Positions 16,922 through 26,704 of a stretch of DNA of 47,010 bases are shown one piece after another; the first letter of the stretch is position 1; every line of letters starts with the position of its first letter. Origin of the DNA: Myxococcales bacterium. GTDB lineage: Bacteria; Myxococcota_A; Polyangia; Haliangiales; Haliangiaceae. The notes beneath the pieces are model-generated. The model made no database searches, was not told the DNA's origin, and was given only the letters and a program-made list of their open reading frames with translations. The translations under genes were made by a program, and so were the position numbers. The stretch lies in NCBI GenBank assembly GCA_016794545.1, contig JAEUJX010000500.1, positions 1 to 47,010 of the forward strand. The letters run 5' to 3'.

Positions 16922-18178
16922 ATGAAGAGCCTCTTGCCATGCCTCGTGCTCGCTGCCTGCACGGATGGGGGCAGCAACATCCCCGAGATTCCCGAGGTCA
17001 AATCCGATCTGCCACGGAACTCGGCGCCGAACGTCAGCCCCAGCGACCTCGCTGCTGTGGTCGCTGGCAACACGGCCTTCGCTGTCGATCTGTACAAGCA
17101 GGTCCGCACGGAGCAGGGCAACCTCTTCATGTCGCCGCACAGCATCTCGACGGCGCTCGCGATGACGTTCGCCGGAGCGAACGGCATGACCGCGGCGCAG
17201 ATGGCCGACGCGCTCCACTTCACGCTCCCACCGGAGCAGCTGCATCCGGCGTTCAACAAGCTCGATCTCGAGCTCGCCTCCCGCGCCGCGAGTGCGAGCG
17301 GCGACACCATTCCGTTCCGGCTCACGACCGCGAACGCGATCTTCGGCCAGAAGGACTGGGAGTTCTCGAGCCCGTTCCTCGACACGCTGGCGGTCAGCTA
17401 CGGCGCCGGCCTGCGCGTGCTCGACTTCGCCGCGGATCCCGAGGCCCAGCGCCTCCTCATCAACGAGTGGGTCGAGGCAAAGACCAACGACAAGATCAAG
17501 GATCTCCTGCCTGCGGGCTCGATCACCGACCTCACGCGGCTCGTGCTGACGAACGCGATCTACTTCTCGGCCGCATGGGACGAGCCGTTCGAGGCCAGCG
17601 AGACCGCCGATCGTCCGTTCACGATCGCGGGCGGCCAGACCGTCGCCGTGCCGACACTGCACCAGAACCACGAGCGCGGCTACGGCGAGGGATCCGGCTA
17701 CAAGGCAGCCGAGCTACCCTATGATGGCAACAAGCTCTCGATGGTCGTCGTCGTGCCGGACGATCTCGCCGCATTCGAAGCGAGCCTCACCGCGCAGAAG
17801 CTCGGCGAGATCACGGATTCGATCTCGACGCACGCGCTCGATCTGACGCTGCCGAAGTTCAAGTTCGAGGCGCCGCTCGGGCTCAAGAAGACCCTGATGA
17901 ACCTCGGCATGGTCGATGCGTTCATGTTCGACATCGCCGACTTCTCGGGCATCGACGGCACGCGCCGGCTCGCGATCACCGATGTGCTCCACAAGGGCTT
18001 CGTCGCGATCGACGAGAAGGGCACGGAGGCGGCCGCCGCCACCGCCGTGATCGTCGGGACGACGAGCCTTCCTCAGCCGGCGACGCTCGTCGTCGACAAG
18101 CCGTTCGTGTTCTTCATCCGCGACATCCCGACGGGCGCGATCCTGTTCATCGGCCGTGTCGTCGACCCGCGACCCTGA
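16922..18178 (+). CDS. Lipoprotein serpin (serine protease inhibitor)
   Basis: The 418-residue protein has a lipobox (LVLAAC, Cys13), so it is predicted to be anchored on the cell envelope. The serpin fold is complete: NTAFAVDLYKQVR, NLFMSPHSISTALAMTFAGA, LTTANAIFGQ, INEWVEAKTNDKIKDLLP, LVLTNAIYFSAAWDEPF, LPYDGNKLSMVVVVPDD, and C-terminal KPFVFFIRDIPTGAILFIGRVVDP. The reactive-centre hinge EKGTEAAAATA (P17 Glu365) has the small residues required for loop insertion, so it should be inhibitory. Counting from the hinge, P1-P1' is Thr381-Ser382; counting back from KPFVF places it two residues on, at Leu, giving an elastase- or chymotrypsin-like specificity. It is 132 nt upstream of, and co-directional with, the alpha-2-macroglobulin gene. 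Confidence 0.93.
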   Translation: MKSLLPCLVLAACTDGGSNIPEIPEVKSDLPRNSAPNVSPSDLAAVVAGNTAFAVDLYKQVRTEQGNLFMSPHSISTALAMTFAGANGMTAAQMADALHFTLPPEQLHPAFNKLDLELASRAASASGDTIPFRLTTANAIFGQKDWEFSSPFLDTLAVSYGAGLRVLDFAADPEAQRLLINEWVEAKTNDKIKDLLPAGSITDLTRLVLTNAIYFSAAWDEPFEASETADRPFTIAGGQTVAVPTLHQNHERGYGEGSGYKAAELPYDGNKLSMVVVVPDDLAAFEASLTAQKLGEITDSISTHALDLTLPKFKFEAPLGLKKTLMNLGMVDAFMFDIADFSGIDGTRRLAITDVLHKGFVAIDEKGTEAAAATAVIVGTTSLPQPATLVVDKPFVFFIRDIPTGAILFIGRVVDPRP

Positions 18179-18310
18179 GGTCGCGATCGAGTCGTCGCGG
18201 GGCGCGTGACGGCGGGACGCAATCCGTGCGTGCGGTGATCGGAGCACTTTTGAACGAGCGCGAAGCCGACGAGCGAGCGCGTGCTAGCGTCACCCCACGA
18301 GGTGACGGCG

Positions 18311-21300
18311 ATGTCGATGCGCAACCGGTTCCTGGTCGTGGTCGCGGTGGGCAGCTTCGCGGTGGGCTGCCGTGGCGGTGGTTCGAAGGGGGAGACGGCG
18401 GATCTCGCCGTGACCGGCACGCCGACCGGCGAGGTCACGGGCAAGGTCCGCGTGATCCTCAACTTCTCGCACCCGATGATCGCGAGGGAGAAGGTCGGGC
18501 AGCCGGAGGTCACACCGCCGGTGACCTTCGAGCCGGCGCTCTCCGGCCGAGCGACGTGGGCGGACGATCGGACGCTGGTGTTCGAGCCGTCGTCGAGCCT
18601 GCCGGTCTCGACGAAGTACACGGCCACGGTCCGCGAGGGCACGAAGGCACTCGGCCGCCACGAGCTCGCCGCGGATCTGACGTTCTCGTTCTTCACGCCG
18701 CCGGTCACGGCCACGCTGGCGGTGATCGGCTCGACGACGCGCGCGACGAAGGACCAGCTGGTCAAGATCTCGCTCGACCAGGAAGCGGCGTTCGCGCAGA
18801 TCTCGGCGCACTGCGCGTACGTGTCCAAGACCCAGCGCGTGGACATCAAGCTCGCGCCCGATAGCAGCGCGGGGCCGGCCAGGACCTTCGCGTTCGTTCC
18901 GTCCCGCGACCTCGCGGCCGACACCGACTGGAAGGTCGCGTGTCGCGACGGCCTGCGTGGCACCGTCGGGAACCTGGGCACCGCGGCGGTGGTCGAGGAG
19001 ACGTTCCACACCTACGGACCGCTCGAGTTCGTCGGCTTCGAACCGAAAGCGAACGACATCATCCCCGATGAGAAGCTGCAGCTCTCGATCGCGTTCTCGA
19101 ACCCGCTCGCGAAGCCGTACCAGATGAAGCTAACACCGCCTGTGCGCGGGTTCCCCGAGCGCTGCTACGGCCTCGGCGATGATCCGGCGGGGCTGGCCTG
19201 TGCGGTGCCGCTCGAGCCGCGGACCGCGTACACGCTGACGATCGATCCTTCGCAGAAGGATGCGTTCGGCCAGGCACTCGGCACGCCGCAGGAGGTGTCG
19301 TTCCGCACCACGGATGCCAAACCCACGATCTCGATGGAGTCGGGGTACTTCGTCGCCGAGCTGAAGCGCCCCGTGATCCCGGTGTGGACGCGGAACGTGA
19401 CGTCGCTCGAGCTCACGACGGTGGAGGTCACGCCCACGAACTTCCACGAGCTCGCTCCGCTGATCGACTGGTGGAATTCCGCGGCCGTCGACTTCGCGAA
19501 GACCAAGCTGACGGCCAGGACCAGGAAGCTGCCGATCGCTGGCACCAAGAACACGTGGGGGCAGCACTCGCTCGGCGCGGCCGAGCTCGTCGGCGGCGCG
19601 CCGGGACCGGGGATGTACTACGTCGAGATCGCCTCGACCGAGATCGAGCGCGAGCCGTTCAAGGATGGGGGGCGCGAGAAGGTGCTCGTCAACTTCACCG
19701 ACATCGGCGTGGTCAGCAAGCTGTCGCCGGCGCGCGGGCTGGTGTGGGTGACCAGGTTGTCGACCGGCAAGCCGCTGCCGGGCGCCACCGTGAGCGTGCG
19801 CGATCCCAAGGGCGTTCAGACCTGGACGGGCACCACCGACGCCGACGGCATCGCGGTCCTCCCCGGTACCGACAAGCTCGAGCGCAACGTCCCCGGAGCG
19901 CGGACCGAGGAGTTCGAGGAGGAGCGCGGCGAGCTCCGCATCTACGTCAGCCAGGGCGCCGACTGGACCATGGTCAACCCGACGCGCAGCGGCGGGCTCT
20001 CGCCGTGGAACTTCAACGTCTCCGTCGATAGCGACGACGGCCCGGCGCGGCTCCGCGGGTTCATGCACACCGATCGCGGCCTGTACCGGCCGGGCGATAC
20101 GGTGCACGTCAAGGGGCTCGCGCGCGTGACCAGGCTGGGCGAGCCGCTCGCTCCGCCGGGCGAGGGCAAGAAGGTGAAGGTCGAGGTCGAGGGGCCGACC
20201 GGCAAGACGGTGATCGAGACCGCGGCGAAGCTCTCCGCGTTCGGTGGGTTCTGGTTCGATCTCGATCTCCCGGGCGACGCGCGGCTCGGCGACTACACGG
20301 TCCGCGCTCGGCTCGAGCACGGCACGTTCACCCGCACGTTCACCGTGGAGGAGTACCGCCCGGCGACGTTCGAGGTCACCGGCACGCTCGCCGACAAGAG
20401 CGTCGTCCGGCGCGGCACGCTCAAGGGCACGATCGCTGCGAGCTACCTCTACGGTGCTCCGCTGCGCTCCGGGAGCGTGGAGCTCACCGTGCACAGCCGC
20501 CCGCGGCGCGTGGCGTTCGAGCAGCACCCGGAGTTCCAGTTCGTGGACGAGCGCCGCTACGACACATACTACGGCGAGTCGGAACAGTCGCAGACGCTCG
20601 TCACCGAAGACCACGGGACGATCGACGACAAGGGCAACGCGGCGTTCGCCCTCGCCGTCGGCCCCAGCGAGGTGAGCGCGGACGCCGACCTGCTGGTCCG
20701 CGCGAGCGTCACCGCGCCCTCGAACGAGGTGATCAACAAGACGTTCACCGTGCCGTACTTCCGTTCCACGCGGTACTTCGGGATCAAATCGCCGGGCTAC
20801 TTTCTCGACGTCGGCAAACCGCAGAAGTTCCAGGTGATGGCGGTGACCCCCGACGGCAAGCCGCGCGATGGCACCGCGAAGGTCACGGTCACGCGGCGCG
20901 ACTGGAACTGCGTGTGGGAGGACTGGGGTTATCGCGGCTCGTACCAGTGCAAGGACAAGCTCGAGACGCTGCTCGCGAAGTCCGTGCAGCTCGCGGGCGG
21001 CCGGCCCGCGGACGTCGAGTTCACGCCGACGACCGGTGGCGACTACTGGGTCGTCGTCGAGGGCGAGACCGACAAGGACGAGGCCGCGGCGGCCGCGATG
21101 CAGGTCTACGCGTGGGGCGATGGCGGGGGCTCGTGGCGGAGCTCCGACACGCTGTCGTTCGACATCGTCGCCGACAAGAAGGAGTACAAGCCGGGCGACA
21201 CGGCGACGCTGCTGCTCAAGACCGACCTCGCGCAGGCCACCGGCCTCGTGACGATCGAGCGCGATGGCGTGATCGAGCGCCGGTTGTTCGACCTGACGCC

Positions 21301-23803
21301 GACGCAGAAGAGCCTCGCGATCCCGATCACGGCCGCGCACGCGCCGAACGTGTACGTCTCCGTCGCGCTCGTGCAGGGCCGGATGGGCGATGGTCCCCGC
21401 GGCAAGCCACGGATGCGGATGGGGCTCATCGATCTCGCGGTGCGCCCGCAGGACAACACGCTGACGGTCTCGGTCGAGACCGACAAGAAGGACTACCGGC
21501 CCGGGGCCGCCGTGACCGCGACGGTCAAGGTCACCGACGCCAGCGGCAAACCGGTGTCGGCGGAGGTCGCGATCACCGCGGCCGACGAGGGCGTGCTGTC
21601 GTTGATCGGCTACGAGACGCCGAACCCGATCCCCACGTTCTACGCGCCCTGGGGGATCGCCGTGACCACCGCGACGCAGCTCGCGTACATCCGCGACGTC
21701 CCGCCACCCAACGTGGAGCGCCCCGCGACCGGAGGTGACGCGGCGGGCACGCTGCGCTCGCGGTTCGCCGCGACGGCGGTGTGGTCTCCCGGCGCGGTGA
21801 CGAATGCCGCGGGCGTCGCGACCGTCAAGTTCACGGCGCCCGACAACCTCACCGCGTACCGGGTGATGGCGGTCGCGGCGGATCGCGGCTATCGGTTCGG
21901 CGCCGCCGACCAGCGGTTCACGGTGTCCAAGCCGCTCCAGCTCCACCAGGCGCTGCCGCGGTTCGTCGCGCTCGACGACACCACCACGGCCGGCGTGATC
22001 GTCCACAACGAGACGGGCGTCGCGGGCACCGCCACGGTCAAGCTCGGCGCCGACCCGCACCTGGCGGTGACGGGGCCCACCGAGCAGACCGTGCAGCTCG
22101 CGAAGGGCGCGCGGCTCCCGGTGCTGTTCGCGCTCGCGGGCGCGCAGGTCGGCGAGGCCACGCTCGCGTTCACGGTCACGATGAACGGCGAGAGCGATGG
22201 GCTCGAGATCAAGCTCCCGGTCCAGCACCCGACGCCGCTCCGCGAGCAAGTGGTCGCGAGCGCCGCGAGCAAGGAGGCGGCGAGCGTCTCGATCCAGCTG
22301 CCGGCCGATGCGATCGCGGGATCGGGGGAGGTCGCGATCTCCGTCGATCCGGACGGGCTCGCCGGGGTCGAGGACGGGCTCGCGGAGCTGATCCACTACC
22401 CGTACGGGTGCCTCGAGCAGACGACGTCCAAGATGATCCCGATGCTCGCGGTGCGCGACCTCGCGGACTCCCTCGCGATCGATGGACTGACCGGGGCCAA
22501 GCTCGACGGCTTCGTCACCACGGCGATCGCGAAGATCGGGCGCCACCAGACCCCGTACGGCGGATTCTCGCTGTGGCCGGGCGGCCGGCCGGAGGCCTAC
22601 TACACGGCGTACGCGCTGTGGGGCCTGCACCTCGCGAAGCAGGCCGGCTATCGCGTCGACCAGAGCCGGATCGACGACGGGCTCGCGTACCTGCGCAACG
22701 ACGGCAAGAACCCCGATGCCTCGCGCCCGTACTACAGCGAGGCGGGCAACCTCGGTGCGCAGGCGTTCGCGCTCTACGTCCGCGCCGTGCTCGGCGACAA
22801 GGATCCGCAGGCCATCGCGACCCTCGCGGCGAACCCGAAGCTCACGATCTACGGCAAGGCCTACGTGGCGCGCGCCCTCGCGGCCAGCGTCGGGGCCAAG
22901 GATCCGGCCGTGACCAAGCTGGTCGGCGAGCTCGCCGAGCTCGCGGCCGCTGCGGCGGCGGCCGGCAAGCCGATCGTCGAATCGGGGGACAACCTCGACT
23001 GGTACATGTCGAGCTCGCTGCGAACGAGCTCGGCCGTGCTGATGGCGCTCGTCGAGATCGATCCGAAGCGCCCGGCGATCAAGTCGCTCGTCGAGCTGGT
23101 GATGAAGAACCGGCGCGCCGACCGGTACCTCGACACGCAGGAGAACGTGTACTCGCTGCTCGCGCTGGCGCAGTACGCGAAGACGCTGACGGGCCCCGCG
23201 CCGTCGGTGATCGTGGAGCTCGATGGCAAGCCGCTGCTCTCGGGGGCGCTGTCCGGCAAGCAGCGGATCCGCGTGGCCTCGGCCCCCATGGGCGCGGCGG
23301 GGCAGCTGCGGATCCGGCCCACCGGCGAGGTCCACTACCACGTCGCGCTCCGCTATCGGCCCACGGTGGCCTCGCTCGCGGCGACCTCGAACGGGATCTC
23401 GATCCAGCAGGAGTATCTCGACGAGGCCGGCAAGCCAAAGACCAGCTTCACCGTCGGTGATGTGGTCGTGGTCCGGCTCTCCGTCGCGACCAAGGGCGAG
23501 GCGAATCACCTGATGATCTCGGCGCCGCTGCCCGCCGGCTTCGAGGCGATCAACGCGCGCTTCGCGACCGTGGGCCCGGTGGTCAAGCAGACCGAGGAGT
23601 GGGGCACGTATCGCGAGATGCGCGACGATCGGGTGGACTTCGCTTCGGAGTGGGCGTCCTACGGTGGCTACGTTCACGAGTTCACGATGCGCGCGACCGC
23701 CGTGGGCTCGTTCGCGAAGCCACCGGCGGTGGCGACGCTGATGTACCAGCCGGAGGTGTCGGGCCACACCGCGTACGAACGGATCGAGATCAAGGCGAAG
23801 TAG
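18311..23803 (+). CDS. yfhM: Bacterial alpha-2-macroglobulin (YfhM type) with thioester
   Basis: From ATG 18311 this is 1830 residues. The signal peptide ends FAVGC, fitting lipoprotein anchoring. Family hallmarks are the Ig-like N-terminal domains, MG domains with FMHTDRGLYRPGDTVHVKGLAR, a bait-region/alpha-2-macroglobulin segment (RSRFAATAVWSPGAVTNAAG...APDNLTAYRVMAVA), and the thioester motif YGCLEQT with Cys1367 and Gln1370. The TED toroid (YGGFSLWPGG) and a C-terminal receptor-like domain follow. These proteins trap proteases that attack the cell: cleavage of the bait triggers thioester attachment. In E. coli the homologue is next to pbpC, as here. It follows a serpin gene, so two protease traps are adjacent. 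The first 10 codons before ATG 18311 are excluded because GAGGTG fits the internal start. Confidence 0.95.
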   Translation: MSMRNRFLVVVAVGSFAVGCRGGGSKGETADLAVTGTPTGEVTGKVRVILNFSHPMIAREKVGQPEVTPPVTFEPALSGRATWADDRTLVFEPSSSLPVSTKYTATVREGTKALGRHELAADLTFSFFTPPVTATLAVIGSTTRATKDQLVKISLDQEAAFAQISAHCAYVSKTQRVDIKLAPDSSAGPARTFAFVPSRDLAADTDWKVACRDGLRGTVGNLGTAAVVEETFHTYGPLEFVGFEPKANDIIPDEKLQLSIAFSNPLAKPYQMKLTPPVRGFPERCYGLGDDPAGLACAVPLEPRTAYTLTIDPSQKDAFGQALGTPQEVSFRTTDAKPTISMESGYFVAELKRPVIPVWTRNVTSLELTTVEVTPTNFHELAPLIDWWNSAAVDFAKTKLTARTRKLPIAGTKNTWGQHSLGAAELVGGAPGPGMYYVEIASTEIEREPFKDGGREKVLVNFTDIGVVSKLSPARGLVWVTRLSTGKPLPGATVSVRDPKGVQTWTGTTDADGIAVLPGTDKLERNVPGARTEEFEEERGELRIYVSQGADWTMVNPTRSGGLSPWNFNVSVDSDDGPARLRGFMHTDRGLYRPGDTVHVKGLARVTRLGEPLAPPGEGKKVKVEVEGPTGKTVIETAAKLSAFGGFWFDLDLPGDARLGDYTVRARLEHGTFTRTFTVEEYRPATFEVTGTLADKSVVRRGTLKGTIAASYLYGAPLRSGSVELTVHSRPRRVAFEQHPEFQFVDERRYDTYYGESEQSQTLVTEDHGTIDDKGNAAFALAVGPSEVSADADLLVRASVTAPSNEVINKTFTVPYFRSTRYFGIKSPGYFLDVGKPQKFQVMAVTPDGKPRDGTAKVTVTRRDWNCVWEDWGYRGSYQCKDKLETLLAKSVQLAGGRPADVEFTPTTGGDYWVVVEGETDKDEAAAAAMQVYAWGDGGGSWRSSDTLSFDIVADKKEYKPGDTATLLLKTDLAQATGLVTIERDGVIERRLFDLTPTQKSLAIPITAAHAPNVYVSVALVQGRMGDGPRGKPRMRMGLIDLAVRPQDNTLTVSVETDKKDYRPGAAVTATVKVTDASGKPVSAEVAITAADEGVLSLIGYETPNPIPTFYAPWGIAVTTATQLAYIRDVPPPNVERPATGGDAAGTLRSRFAATAVWSPGAVTNAAGVATVKFTAPDNLTAYRVMAVAADRGYRFGAADQRFTVSKPLQLHQALPRFVALDDTTTAGVIVHNETGVAGTATVKLGADPHLAVTGPTEQTVQLAKGARLPVLFALAGAQVGEATLAFTVTMNGESDGLEIKLPVQHPTPLREQVVASAASKEAASVSIQLPADAIAGSGEVAISVDPDGLAGVEDGLAELIHYPYGCLEQTTSKMIPMLAVRDLADSLAIDGLTGAKLDGFVTTAIAKIGRHQTPYGGFSLWPGGRPEAYYTAYALWGLHLAKQAGYRVDQSRIDDGLAYLRNDGKNPDASRPYYSEAGNLGAQAFALYVRAVLGDKDPQAIATLAANPKLTIYGKAYVARALAASVGAKDPAVTKLVGELAELAAAAAAAGKPIVESGDNLDWYMSSSLRTSSAVLMALVEIDPKRPAIKSLVELVMKNRRADRYLDTQENVYSLLALAQYAKTLTGPAPSVIVELDGKPLLSGALSGKQRIRVASAPMGAAGQLRIRPTGEVHYHVALRYRPTVASLAATSNGISIQQEYLDEAGKPKTSFTVGDVVVVRLSVATKGEANHLMISAPLPAGFEAINARFATVGPVVKQTEEWGTYREMRDDRVDFASEWASYGGYVHEFTMRATAVGSFAKPPAVATLMYQPEVSGHTAYERIEIKAK

Positions 23804-26118
23804 TGCGGGGCGCGGTTCATCGCCTCGGTCGCCGCGTGTGGGCGATCGCCACGAGCCGGTGGCTCCGCTGGCCGCGGCGGATCGCGCTCGCGCTGGGCGG
23901 CCTCGTCGCGGTGGCGTGCGTCACCTGGTGGATCGTCGTGCGAGCGGCGGACTTCCCGCTCGAGCTGCTCGACCGGTCGGCCGCCACCTCACTCTCGGTG
24001 GTCGACGACAACGGCGTCTTGCTGCGGCAGGAGGCGACGAGCGCGGGGCTGCGCGAGCGCTGGATCTCCCTCGACAAGGTCTCCCAACACCTCGTCGATG
24101 CCACGCTCGCCTCCGAGGACAACGGGTTCCACGACCACGCGGGCGTCGACTGGCTTGCGATCGGCCGCGCGGCCTGGCTCGACGTGACTCGCCGCAGCGC
24201 CGACTTCGGAGGCTCGACGATCACGATGCAGGTGGTTCGTCTCGTCGCGGGCACGCGCCGCACCTGGACGGGCAAGCTGCGCCAGATGGTGCTCGCCGGG
24301 CGGCTCGAACGGGCGCTGTCCAAGCGCGAGATCCTCGAGGAGTACTTCAACCGCGTCTACTACGGGAACGGTGCGTGGGGCGCCGAGCAAGCCGCGCGGG
24401 TGTACTTCGACAAGTCCGCCGCGGAGCTCTCGATTGGCGAGGCGGTGACGCTCGCGGTGTTGCCTCGCGGCCCGACCTACTACGATCCGTTCACGCACCC
24501 CGAGCGCGTTGCCGATCGCCGCCGCCACATCCTCGCGCTGATGGAGAAGCACGGGTACCTCACGGGCGAACAGCGCGAGCTGGCCGAGCGGCTCCCGCTG
24601 GCGCTGGCAAGGACCCCGGGCAGCTTCCGCGCACCGCACTTCGTGGAGCTCGTGAAGGAGCGCCTGCCCGCGGCCTGGTCGCGCGGCGCGATGGTGCGCT
24701 CCACGCTGGACTGGGCGCTGCAGCGCCAGGTCGAGGCCGCGCTGACCAATCACCTCGCCCGGCTCGCGCACCGCAACGTCGGACAGGCCGCGGTGCTCGT
24801 GATGCGCAACTCCGACGGGGCGATCCTCGCGATGGTCGGCTCCAAGGACTACACCGACCGGGGGGGCCACGGCGCGTTCGACGGCGTCACCGCGCGGCTG
24901 CGGCCGGGCTCGACACTCAAGCCGTTCGTCTACGCCTCGGCGTTCGAGCGCGGCGATACGCCCGCCACGGTCGCCGAGGACGTCGTGCTGCCCGAGGACT
25001 CGCGCCAGTTCTACAGCAAGGACGTGCGCAGCCACGGCTTCGCGCGCTACCGCGAGGCGCTCGCGGGCTCGTACAACCTGTCCGCGGTGCACACGCTGCA
25101 GCGCGTGGGCATCCCGACGGTGCTGCGCAAGCTGCGCGCGGCCGGGCTCGTCACCCTCGACCGGCCCGACGCGCTGTACGACTGGGGCCTCGCGATCGGG
25201 CACGCCGAGGTCCGCCTGATCGATCTGGTCGGCGCGTTCTCGCTGTTCGGCCGCGGCGGGATCCCGATCGCACCGCGCGCGATCGAGGTCGCCACCGACG
25301 CCCACGGTCAGCGCTGGACCGAGCCCGTCACGGTCCGCCCGCGCGTGTTCTCCGAGGAGATCGCGTACCTCCTGTTCGACATCCTCCGCGATCCCGACGC
25401 GCGCAAGCCGATGTTCGGCGATCGCGTACCGATGAACCTGCCGTTCCCGGTCGCGCTCAAGACCGGCACGACCAAGGCATTCACCGACCTGTGGGCGATC
25501 GGCGTGACGCGCGAGTACACCGTCGGTGTGTGGGCCGGGAACTTCAACGGCGCGCCCACCTTCCAGGTGATGTCCACGGAGGGCGCGACCCCGCTCCTTC
25601 GCGCGACCTACACCGCGATCGCGGCGCGCTTCGGGGATCCGACGACACCGCCGCGGCCCGACACCGTGGTGGCCGCGGAGATCTGTCCGCTCTCCGGCAA
25701 GCGACCGGGCCCGCACTGCGAGCACCGCAAGCGCGAGCTGTTCGTCGCCGGCCACGTCCCCGACGAGACGTGCGACTGGCACCAGCTGGTGTGCGGCGTG
25801 CCCTCGGTGGTCTATCCGAGCTCGCTGCGCGGCTGGGCCGACTTCTACGGCCGCCCGGCGCCGCCGAGCTGTACCGCGCCCGATCCAGCCGCTCGCCTGA
25901 CCATCACCGAGCCGGTCGAAGGTGCGCGCTTCGTGCTCGAGCCGTTCCGTCCGGCGAGCGCACAGCGGCCACCGCTCGCCGCGATGCCGGCGGCCTCCGA
26001 TCTCGCGTGGACGATCGACGGCGCCCCCGCCGAGCACTGGATCCCGACCCCGGGAACTCACCGCGTGGTCGTCGCGCGCGGCGATGCGCGCGACGAGATC
26101 ACGATCGTCTACGAGTAG
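23803..26118 (+). CDS. pbpC: Penicillin-binding protein 1C
   Basis: The 771-residue protein starts at GTG 23803, which overlaps the alpha-2-macroglobulin stop (TAGTG). A single N-terminal membrane anchor spans about residues 26-46. The GT51 glycosyltransferase domain has the catalytic EDNGFHDHAG (Glu105) and GGSTITMQ. The transpeptidase domain has SxxK (Ser370-Lys373 in GSTLKP), SYN, and KTGTT (Lys553). A C-terminal PBP1C domain with ICPLSGKRPGPHC is present. It would polymerise and crosslink peptidoglycan in the periplasm. Coupling to the alpha-2-macroglobulin gene matches the known yfhM-pbpC pairing, interpreted as repair of the wall breached by attackers while the macroglobulin traps their proteases. 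Confidence 0.95.
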   Translation: MRGAVHRLGRRVWAIATSRWLRWPRRIALALGGLVAVACVTWWIVVRAADFPLELLDRSAATSLSVVDDNGVLLRQEATSAGLRERWISLDKVSQHLVDATLASEDNGFHDHAGVDWLAIGRAAWLDVTRRSADFGGSTITMQVVRLVAGTRRTWTGKLRQMVLAGRLERALSKREILEEYFNRVYYGNGAWGAEQAARVYFDKSAAELSIGEAVTLAVLPRGPTYYDPFTHPERVADRRRHILALMEKHGYLTGEQRELAERLPLALARTPGSFRAPHFVELVKERLPAAWSRGAMVRSTLDWALQRQVEAALTNHLARLAHRNVGQAAVLVMRNSDGAILAMVGSKDYTDRGGHGAFDGVTARLRPGSTLKPFVYASAFERGDTPATVAEDVVLPEDSRQFYSKDVRSHGFARYREALAGSYNLSAVHTLQRVGIPTVLRKLRAAGLVTLDRPDALYDWGLAIGHAEVRLIDLVGAFSLFGRGGIPIAPRAIEVATDAHGQRWTEPVTVRPRVFSEEIAYLLFDILRDPDARKPMFGDRVPMNLPFPVALKTGTTKAFTDLWAIGVTREYTVGVWAGNFNGAPTFQVMSTEGATPLLRATYTAIAARFGDPTTPPRPDTVVAAEICPLSGKRPGPHCEHRKRELFVAGHVPDETCDWHQLVCGVPSVVYPSSLRGWADFYGRPAPPSCTAPDPAARLTITEPVEGARFVLEPFRPASAQRPPLAAMPAASDLAWTIDGAPAEHWIPTPGTHRVVVARGDARDEITIVYE

Positions 26119-26136
26119 CCACTCTCGGTTCGGCTG

Positions 26137-26649
26137 TCACTCCGCGGGCGGCGGACTCTTCGGCGGCGGCACACGGGTCGAATGGAAGAACGTGGCTCGC
26201 CATCCTCCACCGTCCCACCGCAGCACGGCCGATTCGAGCCAGGTCATAGCCTTCACGTTCGTCGCCTCGGCGATCGAGCCACGGTTCTCCCAGGTGACCC
26301 ATGCCACATCACACGCGAGGTGAACATCGGGCGCGACGACGTTCCAGACGAAGGACCTTCCTGCGGCGTGAGCGTCCTTGATCAGCGCGAACAACTCGGG
26401 GCCGGTGAATCGCTTGCCACCGTCGAATGCGTAGAAGTCTGGTGTGAACAGGCGGCCCGGGGCGCTGGCGTCATCCGCCGTGAGGGCGGCGTACATGTCG
26501 CGGATCACCTGCGCAGCACCCGCACCACCGTCGGGCGCGCAGTCCCCGGTACGGAGAGGGCGAGTAGCGGCCGCGCGTGGTTGCGACCCACAGCTGCACG
26601 CCACGAGGATGAGCGCCGCAACGAGATGTCGTGTTCCGAAGCAACGCAT
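26137..26649 (-). CDS. Lipoprotein with NTF2/SnoaL-like domain
   Basis: From ATG 26649 this is 170 residues. The signal peptide is MRCFGTRHLVAALILVACSC with lipobox LVAC. The mature part has the NTF2-like layout: AAQVIRDMYAALTADDASAPGRLFTPDFYAFDGGKRFTGPELFALIKDAHAAG..., then strands FVWNVVAPDVHLACDVAWVTWENRGS and TWLESAVLRWDGGGWRATFFHSTRV. This is the SnoaL/DUF4440 shape, a ligand-binding or ketosteroid-isomerase-like cone fold. Its role on the envelope is unknown. It lies convergent to pbpC with 18 bp between them. Confidence 0.75.
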   Translation of the reverse strand: MRCFGTRHLVAALILVACSCGSQPRAAATRPLRTGDCAPDGGAGAAQVIRDMYAALTADDASAPGRLFTPDFYAFDGGKRFTGPELFALIKDAHAAGRSFVWNVVAPDVHLACDVAWVTWENRGSIAEATNVKAMTWLESAVLRWDGGGWRATFFHSTRVPPPKSPPPAE

Positions 26650-26704
26650 GGGCGCGCACTCTATCAGCACCTCATGGGCGCACGCCGCAGCCTGTCGGCG
26701 ACGA

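Noticed and set aside
18290-23767. A very long open frame on the minus strand opposite the alpha-2-macroglobulin gene
   Set aside because: It is Arg/Asp/His-rich with no domain and arises from high GC at codon third positions of the real gene. The plus-strand gene has complete family motifs.
23838-26249. Long open frames on both strands over pbpC
   Set aside because: They are shadows in other frames of a gene with all GT51 and transpeptidase motifs.
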